From positions 196,147,044-196,211,043 of the forward strand of contig OY998180.1 of NCBI GenBank assembly GCA_963921935.1: a DNA stretch of 64,000 nucleotides. Direction: 5' to 3'. The translations under genes were made by a program, and so were the position numbers. The stretch is from Galeruca laticollis (lineage: Eukaryota > Arthropoda > Insecta > Coleoptera > Chrysomelidae). Below, piece by piece: positions 41,577 to 51,275 of this stretch. Each line of letters starts with the position of its first letter. The stretch's first letter is position 1. The notes beneath the pieces are model-generated. The model had not been told where the DNA came from, did no database searches, and saw only the letters and a program-made list of their open reading frames with translations.

Positions 41577-44500
41577 ATAAACAATATAAGAATTAATATA
41601 AGAAGATAATAATATACATCACAAGATATCACAGAGTAACCACTTCATTAAGTGAATTTTTAAAGGTACACAAGCTCACACCAGTTACACATACATCGTT
41701 TGTGTTAAGTAGATTACCCAGCCTCATAATACGAGATATACTGCTATTTTAGCCATAATTAGTATGGTGAAAAGGAATGCTGAAAAGTTCAGAACTACGT
41801 GTTGGTATTCTATTGAATCTAAAATTGATTTGTGCCAACAATTCTGGGCATGATATTACGCCATGAATTAATTTGTATAATAAAATCAAATCAGATCGAT
41901 TTCTGCTAGTTTCTAAGGTATGAATTGATATATGCTCTAAGATTTGGGAATAATTGTATGTACCCTGGTATAAGCCCATTTTATAGGCAACACCTCTCAA
42001 AAACTTGTTTTGTATATGCTCAAGATGATGGATATGAACTTGATAATGAGGGCTCCAGACAGGAGAGGCATATTGGAGACAAGAATATATGAGTGACATG
42101 TATAATGTTTTTGTTGAAAGAATTGAAAATTCCCGTGTATTTCTAAGAACAAAACCTAGTTTTCGAGAGCTGCTGCTTACAGTTGAATTTATATGCTGAA
42201 CAAATGTAAGTTTTTCATCAAATAATACTCCAAGGTCCTTAACAACCGATACTCTTTTTATGATCTTATTATCAATATGATAGTCATTTTGAATTATAGG
42301 ATTTGCTCTACTAAAAGTAATACATTGGCATTTATCAGGATTCAACAACATTCCATTTGATTCTGATCAGTTTATCAAGGAATTAAGATCTTCTTGTAGT
42401 TTGTTACAATCAGTTGGTTTTGAGATGTTTGTATATAATTTTAAGTCATCAGCAAAAATAAGAAATTTACAATTGTTAAAAATAGTTCCTATGTCATTGA
42501 TAAAAATGTTAAACAACAGGGGACCCAAGTGCGATCCCTGTGGCACTCCTGATGTGACAAGGAAAGAATTGGAAACAAAATTCTTAATTTTAACTAACTG
42601 ATGTCTATTATATGCTATGTTTAATTTACATTGTCTACTTTATTAAACGGTGTGGAAAAGCTAATGCAATAAATTCATAATTTCTGTTACTGTACCGTGT
42701 GTCCCAATAAGAATGGCTCTCGGCCATATCTCGGGAACCGTTCATAGTACAGCTTCGGGAAAAAAAATTTATAACAAAAGTGACCTCGAGAAAAACCTGG
42801 AAATTATTTACAGAGTTGTAGGTCCACCGCCAGAGGGCGTAATTAAATACCAAAAATTATAAAATGAATAATTTACAAATTTTGCCTAATTAAGATGCAT
42901 TTAAACTATGATTATCGTATTCTTTTAGAAATTCAGCGTATATTTGATTTTACAAGTTTTACTCTATCTCTTCACATAAGAGGTGGGGGAAGCGGGAACT
43001 TTATTATGAAAAAACGCCTGTAATTCCAGTTCTACTTAACCAATCTATGCAAACTTAGTCTTTTTGAAAAGAGCTCCTTCCTACCAATGTAAGAGTTATA
43101 ATTTCGAAACAACCTAATGAGTAACGTATACGCTAGAGGGCGCTATTTTTTTTTAAATTTAGCTATCCTTGAAAAATGTTGAATGGAAACATGCAGTTTT
43201 AATTAAGGAATATAAAAGTAGACCAAATTAGCAACAGAATAGCGAAAACCGCATGTCGATATCTTTTTCGTATTACGAGATATCCTAAGAAATGTGTAAG
43301 AATACGAAACGCCATTCAGAGTATTTCGAGAGCAGAAATTGAGACTGCTGTTCAATCTACACTTCAAAGAATAAACGCTTGTATCGAAAATGATGGGCGA
43401 CAGTTTAAGGTAGTCACTAGCGAGGTATCTTAAGTTATATTTCCATTTTAACTTCCATAACGCAGTTTCCCGGTGATAGCATAAGTAATATTGACATAAT
43501 AATTGGAACTATTATTAATAGAACAAGGAAATACAATTTTGAGGAGTCAAAAAATGTTAAAATCCGTTCAGTCAAACCGGAGTAATTTATGTTTAAAGGA
43601 AAATGCTTAACATTTACACATTTCTTAGGATATCTTTGTAATACGAAAAAGATATGGACATGCAGTTTTCGCTATTCTGTTGCTAATTTGGTCTACTTTT
43701 ATATTCCTTAATTAAAACTGCATGTTTCCATTCAACATTTTTCAAGGATAGCTAGATTTAAAAAAAAATAGCGCCCTCTAGCGTATACGTTACTCATTAG
43801 GTTGTTTCGAAATTATAACTCTTACATTGGTAGAAAGGAGCTCTCTTCAAAAAGACTAAGTTTGCATAGATAGGTTAAGTAGAACTGGAATTACAGGCGT
43901 TTTTTCATAATAAAGTTCCCACTTCCCCCCACCTCTTATTTGAAGAGATAGACTAAAACTTGTAAAATCAAATATGCGCTGAATTTCTTGAAGAATACGA
44001 TAATCATAGTTTAAATGCATCTTAATTAGGCAAAATTGGTAAATTATTCATTTTATAATTTTTGGTATTCAATTACGCCCTCTGGCGGTGAACCTACAAC
44101 TCTGTAAATAATTTCCAGGTTTTTCTCGAGGTCACTTTTGTTATAAATTATTTTTCCCGAAGCTGTACTATAAACGGTTCCCGAGATATGGCCGAGAGCC
44201 ATTCTTATTGGAACACCCAGTACATTGCCATTCAAATCGCCTTCAAAGAAAAAGGGACCAATTACATGGTTTCCAACAGTCCTTGCCCAAACATTAACCT
44301 TGTGAGTGTATTACGTGTGCTCTTCTTCAGCCAGTGAGGATTTTCCATTGACCAGTGTGACCATTTTGACTATTAGTATGACCATTAACTGGTGCACTCA
44401 TCGGAAAATATGATGTCTTCTAATTGGATAGAATTGTTATACAACATGTCACTCCTATCAAAATCATTTTCCATAAGCTCTTGAGTAGGTATTATTTTAT

Positions 44501-45749
44501 AGGGTTACATTTTTCGAGTTTTGTTAATCGGATGATTCTGTTTTTCATCCTGCAATAAACTTGAAAACCATAACATTTTTGATTAGAGAATGAAGTGACG
44601 TTTCAAAGGATATATTACAAGCCCTACTTCCTTTTTAGAAAATTAGAGGTTGTATTTGTTCTTAGAAATGGGGTTTAAGGTAGGAAGAATGTCAATTTAT
44701 GATTTAAATTTGACATATTTTGGAATTTTTTTATAATTATGTACAGTAACCGAAATAATGAATTTACTCCATTTAGCTTTTCCACACTGTATGTTTTTGT
44801 CTATTGTTGATACATTATTTATTTCATCGATAAAAAGTATGAAACATGTGATTTTTTGCTGTGAATTGAGTTTAACAAAATATTTTCACAGACAATAGAA
44901 AATGGCGATGAAATAGAATTCCACTGTCAGCATGATGCTATAGAATGCTTTGCCAATAAAATACATGCTTGTGTGATTGAGAAGATAAATGAACCTTTAG
45001 TACAATTAGAGTATATAACATGTATGATCAAAGATAACCGTATACCTGAAGACGCAGGAGAGAAGGTAAAAGTGTATAAATTTTTAATTTACATTTTTCT
45101 TTATAACGCATTTCATGTAAATTTTTGTAAAGTCAACCCCACTATTTCAGTTTGTTGTTCTTAACTTTTGTGACCAAAATTTTCTATATTTGTGTATTTT
45201 GTTCATTAACTTTATACACAGGGCCCTCTTTTCCAGTGGGCACATTCCCAGGACACCACCATCGATAGGGCCCTGTAATTCTTGTCAAATCAATAAACGA
45301 TAACCAATATTTATCATCCTAATGTGCCCAGGTCCCCCAATAGGTTAAAGACAGTGCTGAGTATACGTCAATAAAATGTATTTATTTATAATTAATATTG
45401 TTTTGTAATAATAGTATTTGCCAAGAAATTATTCTCTATTATTTTGTTTTGAATACACAAAAATTATATTATTTATTAAACTTATTTATTTATCTGACTT
45501 TTTTTACAGTGTGGCAGGAGTCTAAACTTAGATTACAGCCCAATTTCAGAATGTGCTAATAATATTGAAGGATCTAAATTGCTTAAAAAACATGGTGAAC
45601 GGACTAACTCTTTGAATCCTCCTGTGAAATTCATCCCTACTATAGAACTGAACGGTAGTCAAGATTTGGTTGGCCAGCCGCAAATATTGAAAGATCTAAA
45701 AAGTGCTCTCTGTACAGTGTTGAATAACAAGCCATCAAAATGCTCATAA
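36993..45749 (+). CDS. GILT: Gamma-interferon-inducible lysosomal thiol reductase (GILT)-like protein, complete three-exon gene
   Basis: Exons 36993-37250, 44892-45065 and 45510-45749, all phase 0 with GT/AG borders, give 223 aa. Residues about 7-20 are a hydrophobic signal or anchor segment (KLIVLIVTVVILY). The GILT core starts VSVHYEALCPDS and continues through IPYGKAQ; exon 2 carries the signature CQHDAIECFANKIHAC. Exon 3 has CGRSLNLDYSPISECAN and the VKFIPTIELNGSQD block with an NGS sequon. GILT proteins reduce disulfides in lysosomes; insect members are linked to immunity. The usual CxxC is CPDS here, so the second active-site Cys is missing and reductase activity is doubtful. Intron 1 is 7.6 kb and full of transposons. 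Confidence 0.92.
37308..37505. mobile_element. Palindromic MITE just inside GILT intron 1
   Basis: TTCATTCCAAGATATT at 37308 is mirrored by AATATCTTGGAATGAA ending 37505. The arms run about 70 bases with good identity, including GACACTCACCT / AGGTGAGTGTC. The transcribed sequence could form a strong hairpin starting 57 bases after the GILT exon 1 donor. Confidence 0.8.
37506..38029. other. GILT intron 1, unassigned
   Basis: AT-rich; nothing recognised. Confidence 0.3.
38030..38560. repeat. Degenerate tandem (satellite-like) repeat
   Basis: The motif AAAAGTTCTGCAAA (or AATAGTTCTGCAAA) followed by a TTTGCAA motif recurs at about 38050, 38190 and 38466, with a weaker copy between. This suggests units of roughly 140-150 bases. 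Confidence 0.6.
38561..38989. other. GILT intron 1, unassigned
   Basis: A forward frame from 38640 is open for 152 codons, but its last part overlaps the retroelement on the other strand and the remainder matches nothing I know. Confidence 0.3.
38990..40622 (-). mobile_element. Jockey-type non-LTR element, 5'-truncated, antisense in GILT intron 1
   Basis: Frames 40622-40206, 40184-39531 and 39322-38990 read in order: RFDQSIWKPIKNARKPKDPV, KFLGLKKAPGPDKITPKMLK; then NSYRPISLISVLSKIFEKI, FHQGHSTIQQI, AVFLDVSQAFDRVWHKGLLY, AGVPQGSVLGPLLYVLFTSD and RTFADDTTILS; then YKTIIIPIWSYGIELWGCAS. The catalytic FADD is intact and only two or three frame breaks separate the parts, so it is among the younger copies. 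Confidence 0.88.
40760..41095 (-). mobile_element. IS630/mariner-type (DDE_3) transposase fragment
   Basis: Minus strand: SPNVWAGILGE, IGPFFIDGNLIGQKYLNMLQ, and WYQHDGCAWHNYLNTLFPNR. This is the stretch around the second catalytic Asp (QHDG) of the DDE_3 transposases common in beetles and ants. The first Asp and the final acidic residue are absent. Confidence 0.75.
41096..41467. other. GILT intron 1, unassigned
   Basis: No coding or repeat structure recognised. Confidence 0.3.
41468..42602 (-). mobile_element. Non-LTR reverse transcriptase fragment (CR1/Jockey-like) with its 3' end
   Basis: The minus strand begins FVSNSFLVTSGVPQGSHLGP, LLFNIFINDI, FADDLKLYTN (about 42600-42420). After a stop it continues MLLNPDKCQCITFSRANPI, VVKDLGVLFDEKLTF and YASPVWSPHY (42351-41749), ending near 41630 at NSLNEVVTL. 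The 3' tail contains a TA microsatellite and ends in an ATAAATAAA-type repeat near 41470. It is 5'-truncated in the RT. Confidence 0.85.
41515..41573. repeat. TA dinucleotide microsatellite
   Basis: About 29 uninterrupted TA units inside the 3' UTR of the flanking retroelement. Confidence 0.95.
42648..44789 (-). mobile_element. Outer mariner/IS630-type element with about 47-bp terminal inverted repeats
   Basis: The left end, CGGTGTGGAAAAGCTAA at 42648, and the right end, CAGTGTGGAAAAGCTAAATG (reverse complement of 44770-44789), continue through AAATTCAT(A/T)ATTTC and GTTACTGTA. TA follows on the right; AA precedes on the left. Minus-strand coding at 44223-44480 gives LEDIIFSDECT, ENPHWLKKSTRNTLT and HVIGPFFFEGDLNGN, part of a DDE_3 transposase with the first catalytic Asp. 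Its C-terminal half is missing. A second, inner foldback element occupies 42695-44220. Confidence 0.7.
42695..44220. mobile_element. Inner foldback transposon with 604-606 bp inverted arms and a transposase scrap in the loop
   Basis: The left arm 42695-43298 and right arm 43615-44220 are near-perfect inverted copies; outer ends read CTGGGTGTTCCAATAAG (right, reversed) and CCGTGTGTCCCAATAAG (left). TA flanks both sides (42693-42694, 44221-44222). The 316-base loop holds an open segment at 43299-43433 (RIRNAIQSISRAEIETAVQS, then TLQRINACIENDG, ending at TAA). It resembles the C-terminus of DDE_3 transposases. So it appears to derive from an autonomous mariner/IS630-type element by extreme arm expansion. 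Confidence 0.85.
44892..45065 (+). CDS. GILT: GILT exon 2
   Basis: Acceptor TATTTTCACAG, 58 codons (TIENGDEIEFHCQHD ... EDAGEK), donor GTAAAAG. It carries the CQH-x5-C-type GILT signature. Confidence 0.92.
45066..45509. other. GILT intron 2 with a small inverted repeat
   Basis: CAGGGCCCT at about 45221 faces AGGGCCCTG at about 45268. GTGGGCACATT faces AATGTGCCCA near 45340. This may be a small hAT-type MITE; otherwise nothing is recognised. Confidence 0.35.
45510..45749 (+). CDS. GILT: GILT exon 3
   Basis: Acceptor TTTTTTTACAG; CGRSLNLDYSPISECANNI onward to NNKPSKCS and TAA at 45747-45749. Includes the conserved FIPTIELNG block and a C-terminal Cys pair. Confidence 0.92.
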   Translation, partial: CGRSLNLDYSPISECANNIEGSKLLKKHGERTNSLNPPVKFIPTIELNGSQDLVGQPQILKDLKSALCTVLNNKPSKCS

Positions 45750-47095
45750 ATTTAAATGCCATATATTTTCAAAGTTTTTTTAATTTATTCCTCTAAAAGT
45801 CTATTTTTAATAAGAAATATGAAATAATTTGTTCTTAAAAACATTAAAGAGAAAAAAAAATTATTATTCTTAATCACTTTATTTAGAAGAATATTTACTA
45901 TGTATTCAAGTAAATAATCAAGACAATAGACTTTTTGAAGAATTAAATTAGTTTCTTTTATTTTAAAAATGTTTTAATTTCCTTTTCCATAATTTTTTAC
46001 TTGTATCTCTTTTGTTCTGTGCTCTCTTAGCACATAAATTTGCAACGACTGATGATTAAAAATTAAGTTATATACAATTATTTAAAAAGTAAATTTATGT
46101 GCGACATATATCAAAAACTTATTTTTACTAGAAAATGTCTATGTAGTCGCCTAAATTTACATTTATTTCATAAATTTTGTTTGTTTTAATTCTAGTCAGG
46201 TATTTAGTTTTGGGATTTAAAAATGTTTGCATTTGAATTTACGTTACGTTTTTATTTTTCACTTAATTACAGTACTTTGATTTCAAGGTAGCTAATTGTG
46301 TTAGATGATAGATATATATTTTTTAATAAATTTATTCGTTTTTTCCGGCTGTTAATTTTATTTTTATTAAGAAAACAAGAATAATCAGTAAACTTTGAAA
46401 ATACAAAATACCTAGCAGCATGAGACTGCTTAAGAGGTAAATACGAATCTGCCAAGAAGAGGCAGAAATGGATTTAAGTACCTGGAACTATCATTTCAAA
46501 AAAGGGAACTATAGGTACAGACTAGAACAAGCATTTGAGTTCTCTACAGTAGACACACGGGGAAAATATTCAACATGGTAGTGTCTAACATCATATTCTA
46601 TGGGACTACTAAACAGTAATTTCAGTTTCTGTATCCCAGGTCCATAGTAGGTATTGTAAGTCACAACTGGTCCACTTTTCAGAAGAGCCCAAAAACATAC
46701 TTTAACTTTTTCATGCTTCAGGGCAAAACAGAGAAGCCTTTTAACTTTTTCAGCAGTGAAAATGTAAAAGTCCACAACCATTTTATTTATCCGCAGAAGA
46801 ATTTTTCTTTAATACAGTTAGTTTTATTAATAAATGGACGATATTGTGGTCCTAAACAAAAGCAATTATTATGGACTTATCTCCTATGCCATAATGATAA
46901 AAATGGTAGTAGGGTTAATAAAATTGTAGAATAATTTATAATAGTTATGGTTTATTAATGTTATTGGTAATACAGTAACAGTAATAATAGTACTAAGGCC
47001 TAATAATAAAAGAATAACATTATTTCAAATTTACTAGTTAAAATTACTTAATAAAATTCAGTCAGTAACGTGTTTATATCAGATATGCTATATCC
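45750..47095. other. 3' flank of GILT and unassigned intergenic DNA
   Basis: Probable GILT 3' UTR, then AT-rich DNA. A minus-strand frame at 46509-46781 (90 codons, containing CFALKHEKVKVCFWALLKSG) matches no family I know. Confidence 0.3.
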
Positions 47096-47099
47096 TGTC

Positions 47100-47402
47100 T
47101 TATTCTAGTTTAGTCGAAACCTGTTCAGGGAAATCTCCAACACCATCTCCATCTGTAATAGTCTCGAAATACGCTCTATACTCTTCAGGAACCCACTGCA
47201 TGTGCCTAAACATTTCATTACTTACTTTCCTCCTTGTTGTGCTTAATGGATGTATAATATAAGGTATTGTTATGCTTTTTCGTTTATTCCTCTTCAAATC
47301 AACCTTTTTGAAAGTATCTTAACTGAAACTGGTTTTATAATTAACAACACCTTTATCTTCTCTTCGCAACTGCAGCCACACTGCTTCAGATATCAAAAAT
47401 AG

Positions 47403-47458
<56 letters not shown>

Positions 47459-47989
47459 TATTGTCATGTCATGATATAAGTGGCCATTTTTCTGCATTAG
47501 ATGTAAAAAATTAAGAACGTTTTATAAAGCCATTATTTTAGTTAAAATTGTTTTCGATTTACAGTTCAAAATTAAATTTATCCTATCATTGGTTGTATAA
47601 ATAGTGTTTCTCTGAACTTTTTTCTTATCCCTCTCAATAATACTGTGCTTCACATCAACCTCCATGTGTGTGTGACTAGTAAGAAGGAACTTATGATTTA
47701 TTACTTCTAAATATGGGGACTTTTCCAATAGCCAAATGTACCTGTAGATTGTATTCAGGTTTCCATTCTGTCCATTGCTACTTGCTGAACGAACTAGACA
47801 AACTCGGCTTGACTCTGGCAGACTGTAAAGGTCAGGGTTATGACAACGGGTCAAACATGTGAAGCATCCACAATGGCGTTCAAAAACCTTGAAATTGAAC
47901 CCTTTGGCTTTTTTTGTAACTTGTGGCAGCAACAGTTGGAATTTGGTTTCGGGCGATGCTGCATCTTCCAGCGTTTCGGAATTCTGCAA
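47100..47989 (-). pseudogene. Copy B of the uncharacterised repeated gene family (C-terminal half)
   Basis: Minus-strand 47989-47522 encodes SSNGQNGNLNTIYRYIWLLE (the GQN block), HKFLLTSHTHMEVDVKHSII and ERDKKK. After a TA microsatellite it resumes at about 47400 with a KTSFSDTFKKVDLKRNKRKS-type block, then SNEMFRHMQWVPEEYRAYFE, with a stop at 47100-47102. The order agrees with the C-terminal half of the family seen in copies A and C. It starts abruptly at about 47990, where an opposing hAT sequence begins. Confidence 0.6.
47405..47454. repeat. TA dinucleotide microsatellite
   Basis: About 24 TA units interrupting copy B of the repeated family. Confidence 0.95.
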
Positions 47990-48925
47990 AGATTATATAC
48001 AATTTTTTCTTGCTCAAATCAAATATGATCCTTAGTAAAAGAGCATATAGACATCTCATTAAAGTCTCTGTCAGAAACGAGGTGGGAGTGTCGAAAAGTC
48101 TTAACATGAAACTAGAAGCAGCAGTAAACCATTTAAAAGTATTCTTAAAATTGTTGGATGGATATCGGGAGCAGGGTTTTAAGTCTGCGCTGGTAGCAGG
48201 TAAAGAGATGGCCAACGAAATAGGATTGATTTAAATCACCTTTAAGTCTTCAAGACTTAGACGGAAGAAGAAATTATTCGATTATGAAGCAACAGACGAA
48301 GCTCATGAAATGTCGCCAAAAGATAGGTTTGAAGTAAATTATTTCAACGTTGTTGTGGACACGATTCTAACTAGTTGCGAACAAAGATTTGAAGCCCTAA
48401 AGCACCATGAAAGTACTTTTGCATTTTTGTACGGTATCATGACACTTTCATCCATGTCCGATGATGAACTGCTAGAAAATTGCAAATATCTTCAAACTGC
48501 CATTACTGTAGGAAACCAACATGATATAGATGTGATTGATTTGTTGGAAGAACTGAAAGTACTTTCCAATGTACTGATGGAGGTTGAAGATACGCAGAAA
48601 AAATAAAATAAAAAAAGTTTAAAAACTGAGCAAAGTAGAATAGTTAGGGCTTTAAAATAATTTTTGGAGAACTTCAGTGACATTTATCCTAACATATATG
48701 TGTTGCCCTCAGAATCGTCGCTACTATTACCGTCACTGTTGGCGGCGGCCGAGAAAAGCTTTTCAAAACTAAAGTTTTAAAACATATCTTAGAAAGACGA
48801 TGACTCAAGACAGGCCTCATCACTGGCTATATTGTCGATAGAAAATGGACTGTCGTCGAGCCTGGACTTGAAGGGTTTGATTGAAGATTTTAGCCAAAAG
48901 AAGAGCAGAAGAGTAAATATTTAAA
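47990..48925 (+). mobile_element. hAT-type transposase remnant (ZMYM1-like), C-terminal half
   Basis: Frames 47990-48234 and 48310-48606 plus a tail to about 48925 give LEAAVNHLKVFLKLLDGYRE, LRRKKKLFDYEATDEAHEMS, FEVNYFNVVVDTILTSCEQR, FEALK, then the dimerisation block LAAAEKSFSKLKF (about 48740) and LAILSIENGLSSSLD. This is the order of ZMYM1-like hAT transposases. Stops break it. The N-terminal zinc finger and first catalytic residues are missing. Confidence 0.75.
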
Positions 48926-49225
48926 ACAAAAAACAATGTGAAATTGCCTATGTACCTTTGAAACTAATGTCAATATAATATTGACTGAATCCAGTTTTAT
49001 TTACAGTCTGATGTTATAATCATCTAATCTTTTTTGAGCTGGTAGCATACATAGTGGTTAAAATCAGTTACTTATGATTAAGATAATAGTTGGAGTAATG
49101 GTAAAAAACAACTTATCTTTGGGGCAAGCCATTTGCTACTATGGCAGCGATTTTTCCCGATTTTTATTATAGGACTAGTATATTTACAAACCACGTAGCT
49201 ATTCCTCGAAATTTTCTTCCTCTCC
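48926..49225. other. Unassigned stretch after the hAT remnant
   Basis: No recognisable coding or repeat structure. Confidence 0.3.
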
Positions 49226-49519
49226 CATATCACTAATGTTAATCTTCAAACACTTTCCTGGCTCAACGGATTGTCTGAAATTGGTAATTTATCTTATTTC
49301 AAAGAGGAAGAAAATATCTATGGACATCAGTGTGTAAAATTTTAATATCAATTTTTTTATAAAATAATTATAATATATAACTGTATATAATTTTTAAAAT
49401 GTGCTCATTGGAGTCGATAAACATTGTGTTAATCTTTGAAATGATATATAAATTTCCAATATCGGATAATCCGTTGAGCCAGGAAAGTGTTTGAAAATTA
49501 ACATTACTCTTATATGGAA
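49226..49519. mobile_element. MITE with about 70-bp inverted arms
   Basis: TTCAAACACTTTCCTGGCTC and AACGGAT on the left (about 49244-49270) are mirrored by ATCCGTTGAGCCAGGAAAGT and GTTTGAA (about 49469-49495). Similarity runs out to CCCATAT/ATATGG at the outer ends. Confidence 0.75.
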
Positions 49520-49679
49520 GAAGCAGAGATAGAGACGCGGGACTTCAGTCTCCTCTTAAGAGTATACATAATAAACAAATCGGGAAAAAACATCTAATTG
49601 CAATAAAAAGTGGCAAAACTTCAAAGGTAAAAATTTGCTCTAAAAAGCGGTAAAACCCATATTTTTTATCCTAAATTTG

Positions 49680-50820
49680 CAAAATTTTCGGGGGGAGGGC
49701 CTCCAGACCCCCATGTGGTGGTCCCTCAAACGTAGTGCCGCACAAGGCCTAGCACTGCAACTGATCCGAAGAAAACTGCATTCATTTTATTTACAAAAAA
49801 AGATACCTACTTTGGATAAACTTTTAGTAAGCATTATTAAAGTAGAGTTTACCAAACATTAAAAGAGACAAAAATTGTGGAAAACTTTACATGAATTAGA
49901 CTTCGTTTGGGAGAAAAACGATAGAAAATCTGCGCGTGTAGAGAAAGATGAAATTATTTGTTGGGGGAGGTAATATTTAAGAAAAATTATGAAGAGAAAA
50001 CAAAAATATTTTTATTTGGATGAAAGTTTCAATGAAGGACATTTTGTTAAAAGTTTGGTAAGATAAGTTGCTTATAAATGTTCGTCAAGCATTTGTAGAA
50101 GGTTTGTTTACTGGCTTATAATTTCAAAATGGTAAAACTCGCCGTTTAATTATCACTAATCTTGGAGAAGATAAAGGATTTGTAGATAGAGGCATAAGAA
50201 TTTGTTTCAAATTCTGCGGAAGACTACCATGAAGAAATGACTGCTGATGTTTTTGAGGAATATTTAAGTCAAATGATAGATTTATTACCGACCAATTGTG
50301 TAATAGTTATGGACAATGCCAGTTACCATTCGAGATTAAAGCAGGCGCGTATACGTAATGAGGGTAATTAACCCCCCCCCTTCCCAGGCACCCTGATTTA
50401 CCTAAAAATGTATAATATATACAATATTTAGTACATTATTGATTAATTTTTAGTTTTTAGAAGTTAAATAGATTACGTACCACTAAAAGTGGCAGACTTT
50501 TTATTCTAATATTTCTTGGAAAAACTAAAATTTACCCATCACCGAGGGCTGTATACGCGCCTGTATAAAAGGAACCGTTACCTACCACTAAATGGAAAAA
50601 GCGTGAAATCTCCGATTGACTAATAACCAAAGAAATAGTGGCAGAAGAGAGATTACTAAAAAAAGAGCTATTGTATTTATGTAAACAATATTAACTAAAA
50701 TTTAAGAAGTATAGTGTAGATGATACCACCCACATTAAACTAATCTGGGCTCAAATGAAGGGATATGTCGCGAGAAACAATACAACATTTAAACTTCAAT
50801 TATGTTCGTCAACTATTTTA
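49680..50820 (+). mobile_element. IS630-like DDE_3 transposase, degenerate and interrupted by a MITE
   Basis: N-terminal helix region RRKLHSFYLQKKIPTLDKLL (about 49770), KTLHELDFVWEKNDRKSARV-type segment (about 49890), FYLDESFNEGHFVKSL (first Asp, about 50010-50055), RLIITNLGEDKGFVD, DYHEEMTADVFEEYL, VIVMDNASYHSRLK (second Asp, about 50300-50340). After an inserted MITE it resumes with EPLPTTKWKKREISDWL and ends IKLIWAQMKGYVARNNTTFK (Glu/Gln region, about 50735-50790). Several frameshifts make it inactive. Confidence 0.75.
50342..50563. mobile_element. hAT-like MITE inserted in the IS630-like transposase
   Basis: The ends CAGGCGCGTATACG and CTGTATACGCGCCTG are inverted repeats. Flanking 8-mers GATTAAAG (50334-50341) and TATAAAAG (50564-50571) match at six of eight positions, as for an 8-bp target duplication. 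The transposase reading resumes directly after the right 8-mer. Confidence 0.75.
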
Positions 50821-50821
50821 T

Positions 50822-51275
50822 GGGTGCGTTCCACTTGAAGCCTACAACGATCACAACACCCACTTGATCGTTCCACTTACGGCTCGTGGTCGTCGCAAGC
50901 GGTCGTTAAAAGTCATAGATGACGTCACTGTGTGACCGCATTTCGACCATACAAATGGGTGGATCTGAGATCTGAGTGAGCTTTCATCAAAACATGGCGA
51001 TAGTCTCATTCGTTTTGTCAAAATCGCAACCATAAATTCACGGGAATCCATGATGAATTAAATTTGACCCCGGCCAATGTGAAATATTTACTCCAAAATT
51101 ATTCTATTATTATACACACAAACTGCACGTTTTCACCAAGCCGCCATATTGTGAGCTTACCCCGCTCAAATGTGCATTCCACTTATAAATTTCGTCTACA
51201 ACGACCGTGGTCTTTTTACGTAATTGGAACGGGTATTTCAGCGGGCGAGACGTGGGCCTTAAGTGGAACGTACCC
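50822..51275. mobile_element. MITE with GGGTNCGTTCCACTT ends
   Basis: GGGTGCGTTCCACTT at 50822 is mirrored by AAGTGGAACGTACCC ending 51275, flanked by TAT on both sides. It is CpG-richer than its surroundings. The GGG start fits a PIF/Harbinger-type MITE. Confidence 0.7.

Noticed and set aside
46509..46934. Overlapping frames near 46.5-46.9 kb as a gene
   Set aside because: No recognisable motif on either strand; left as unassigned.
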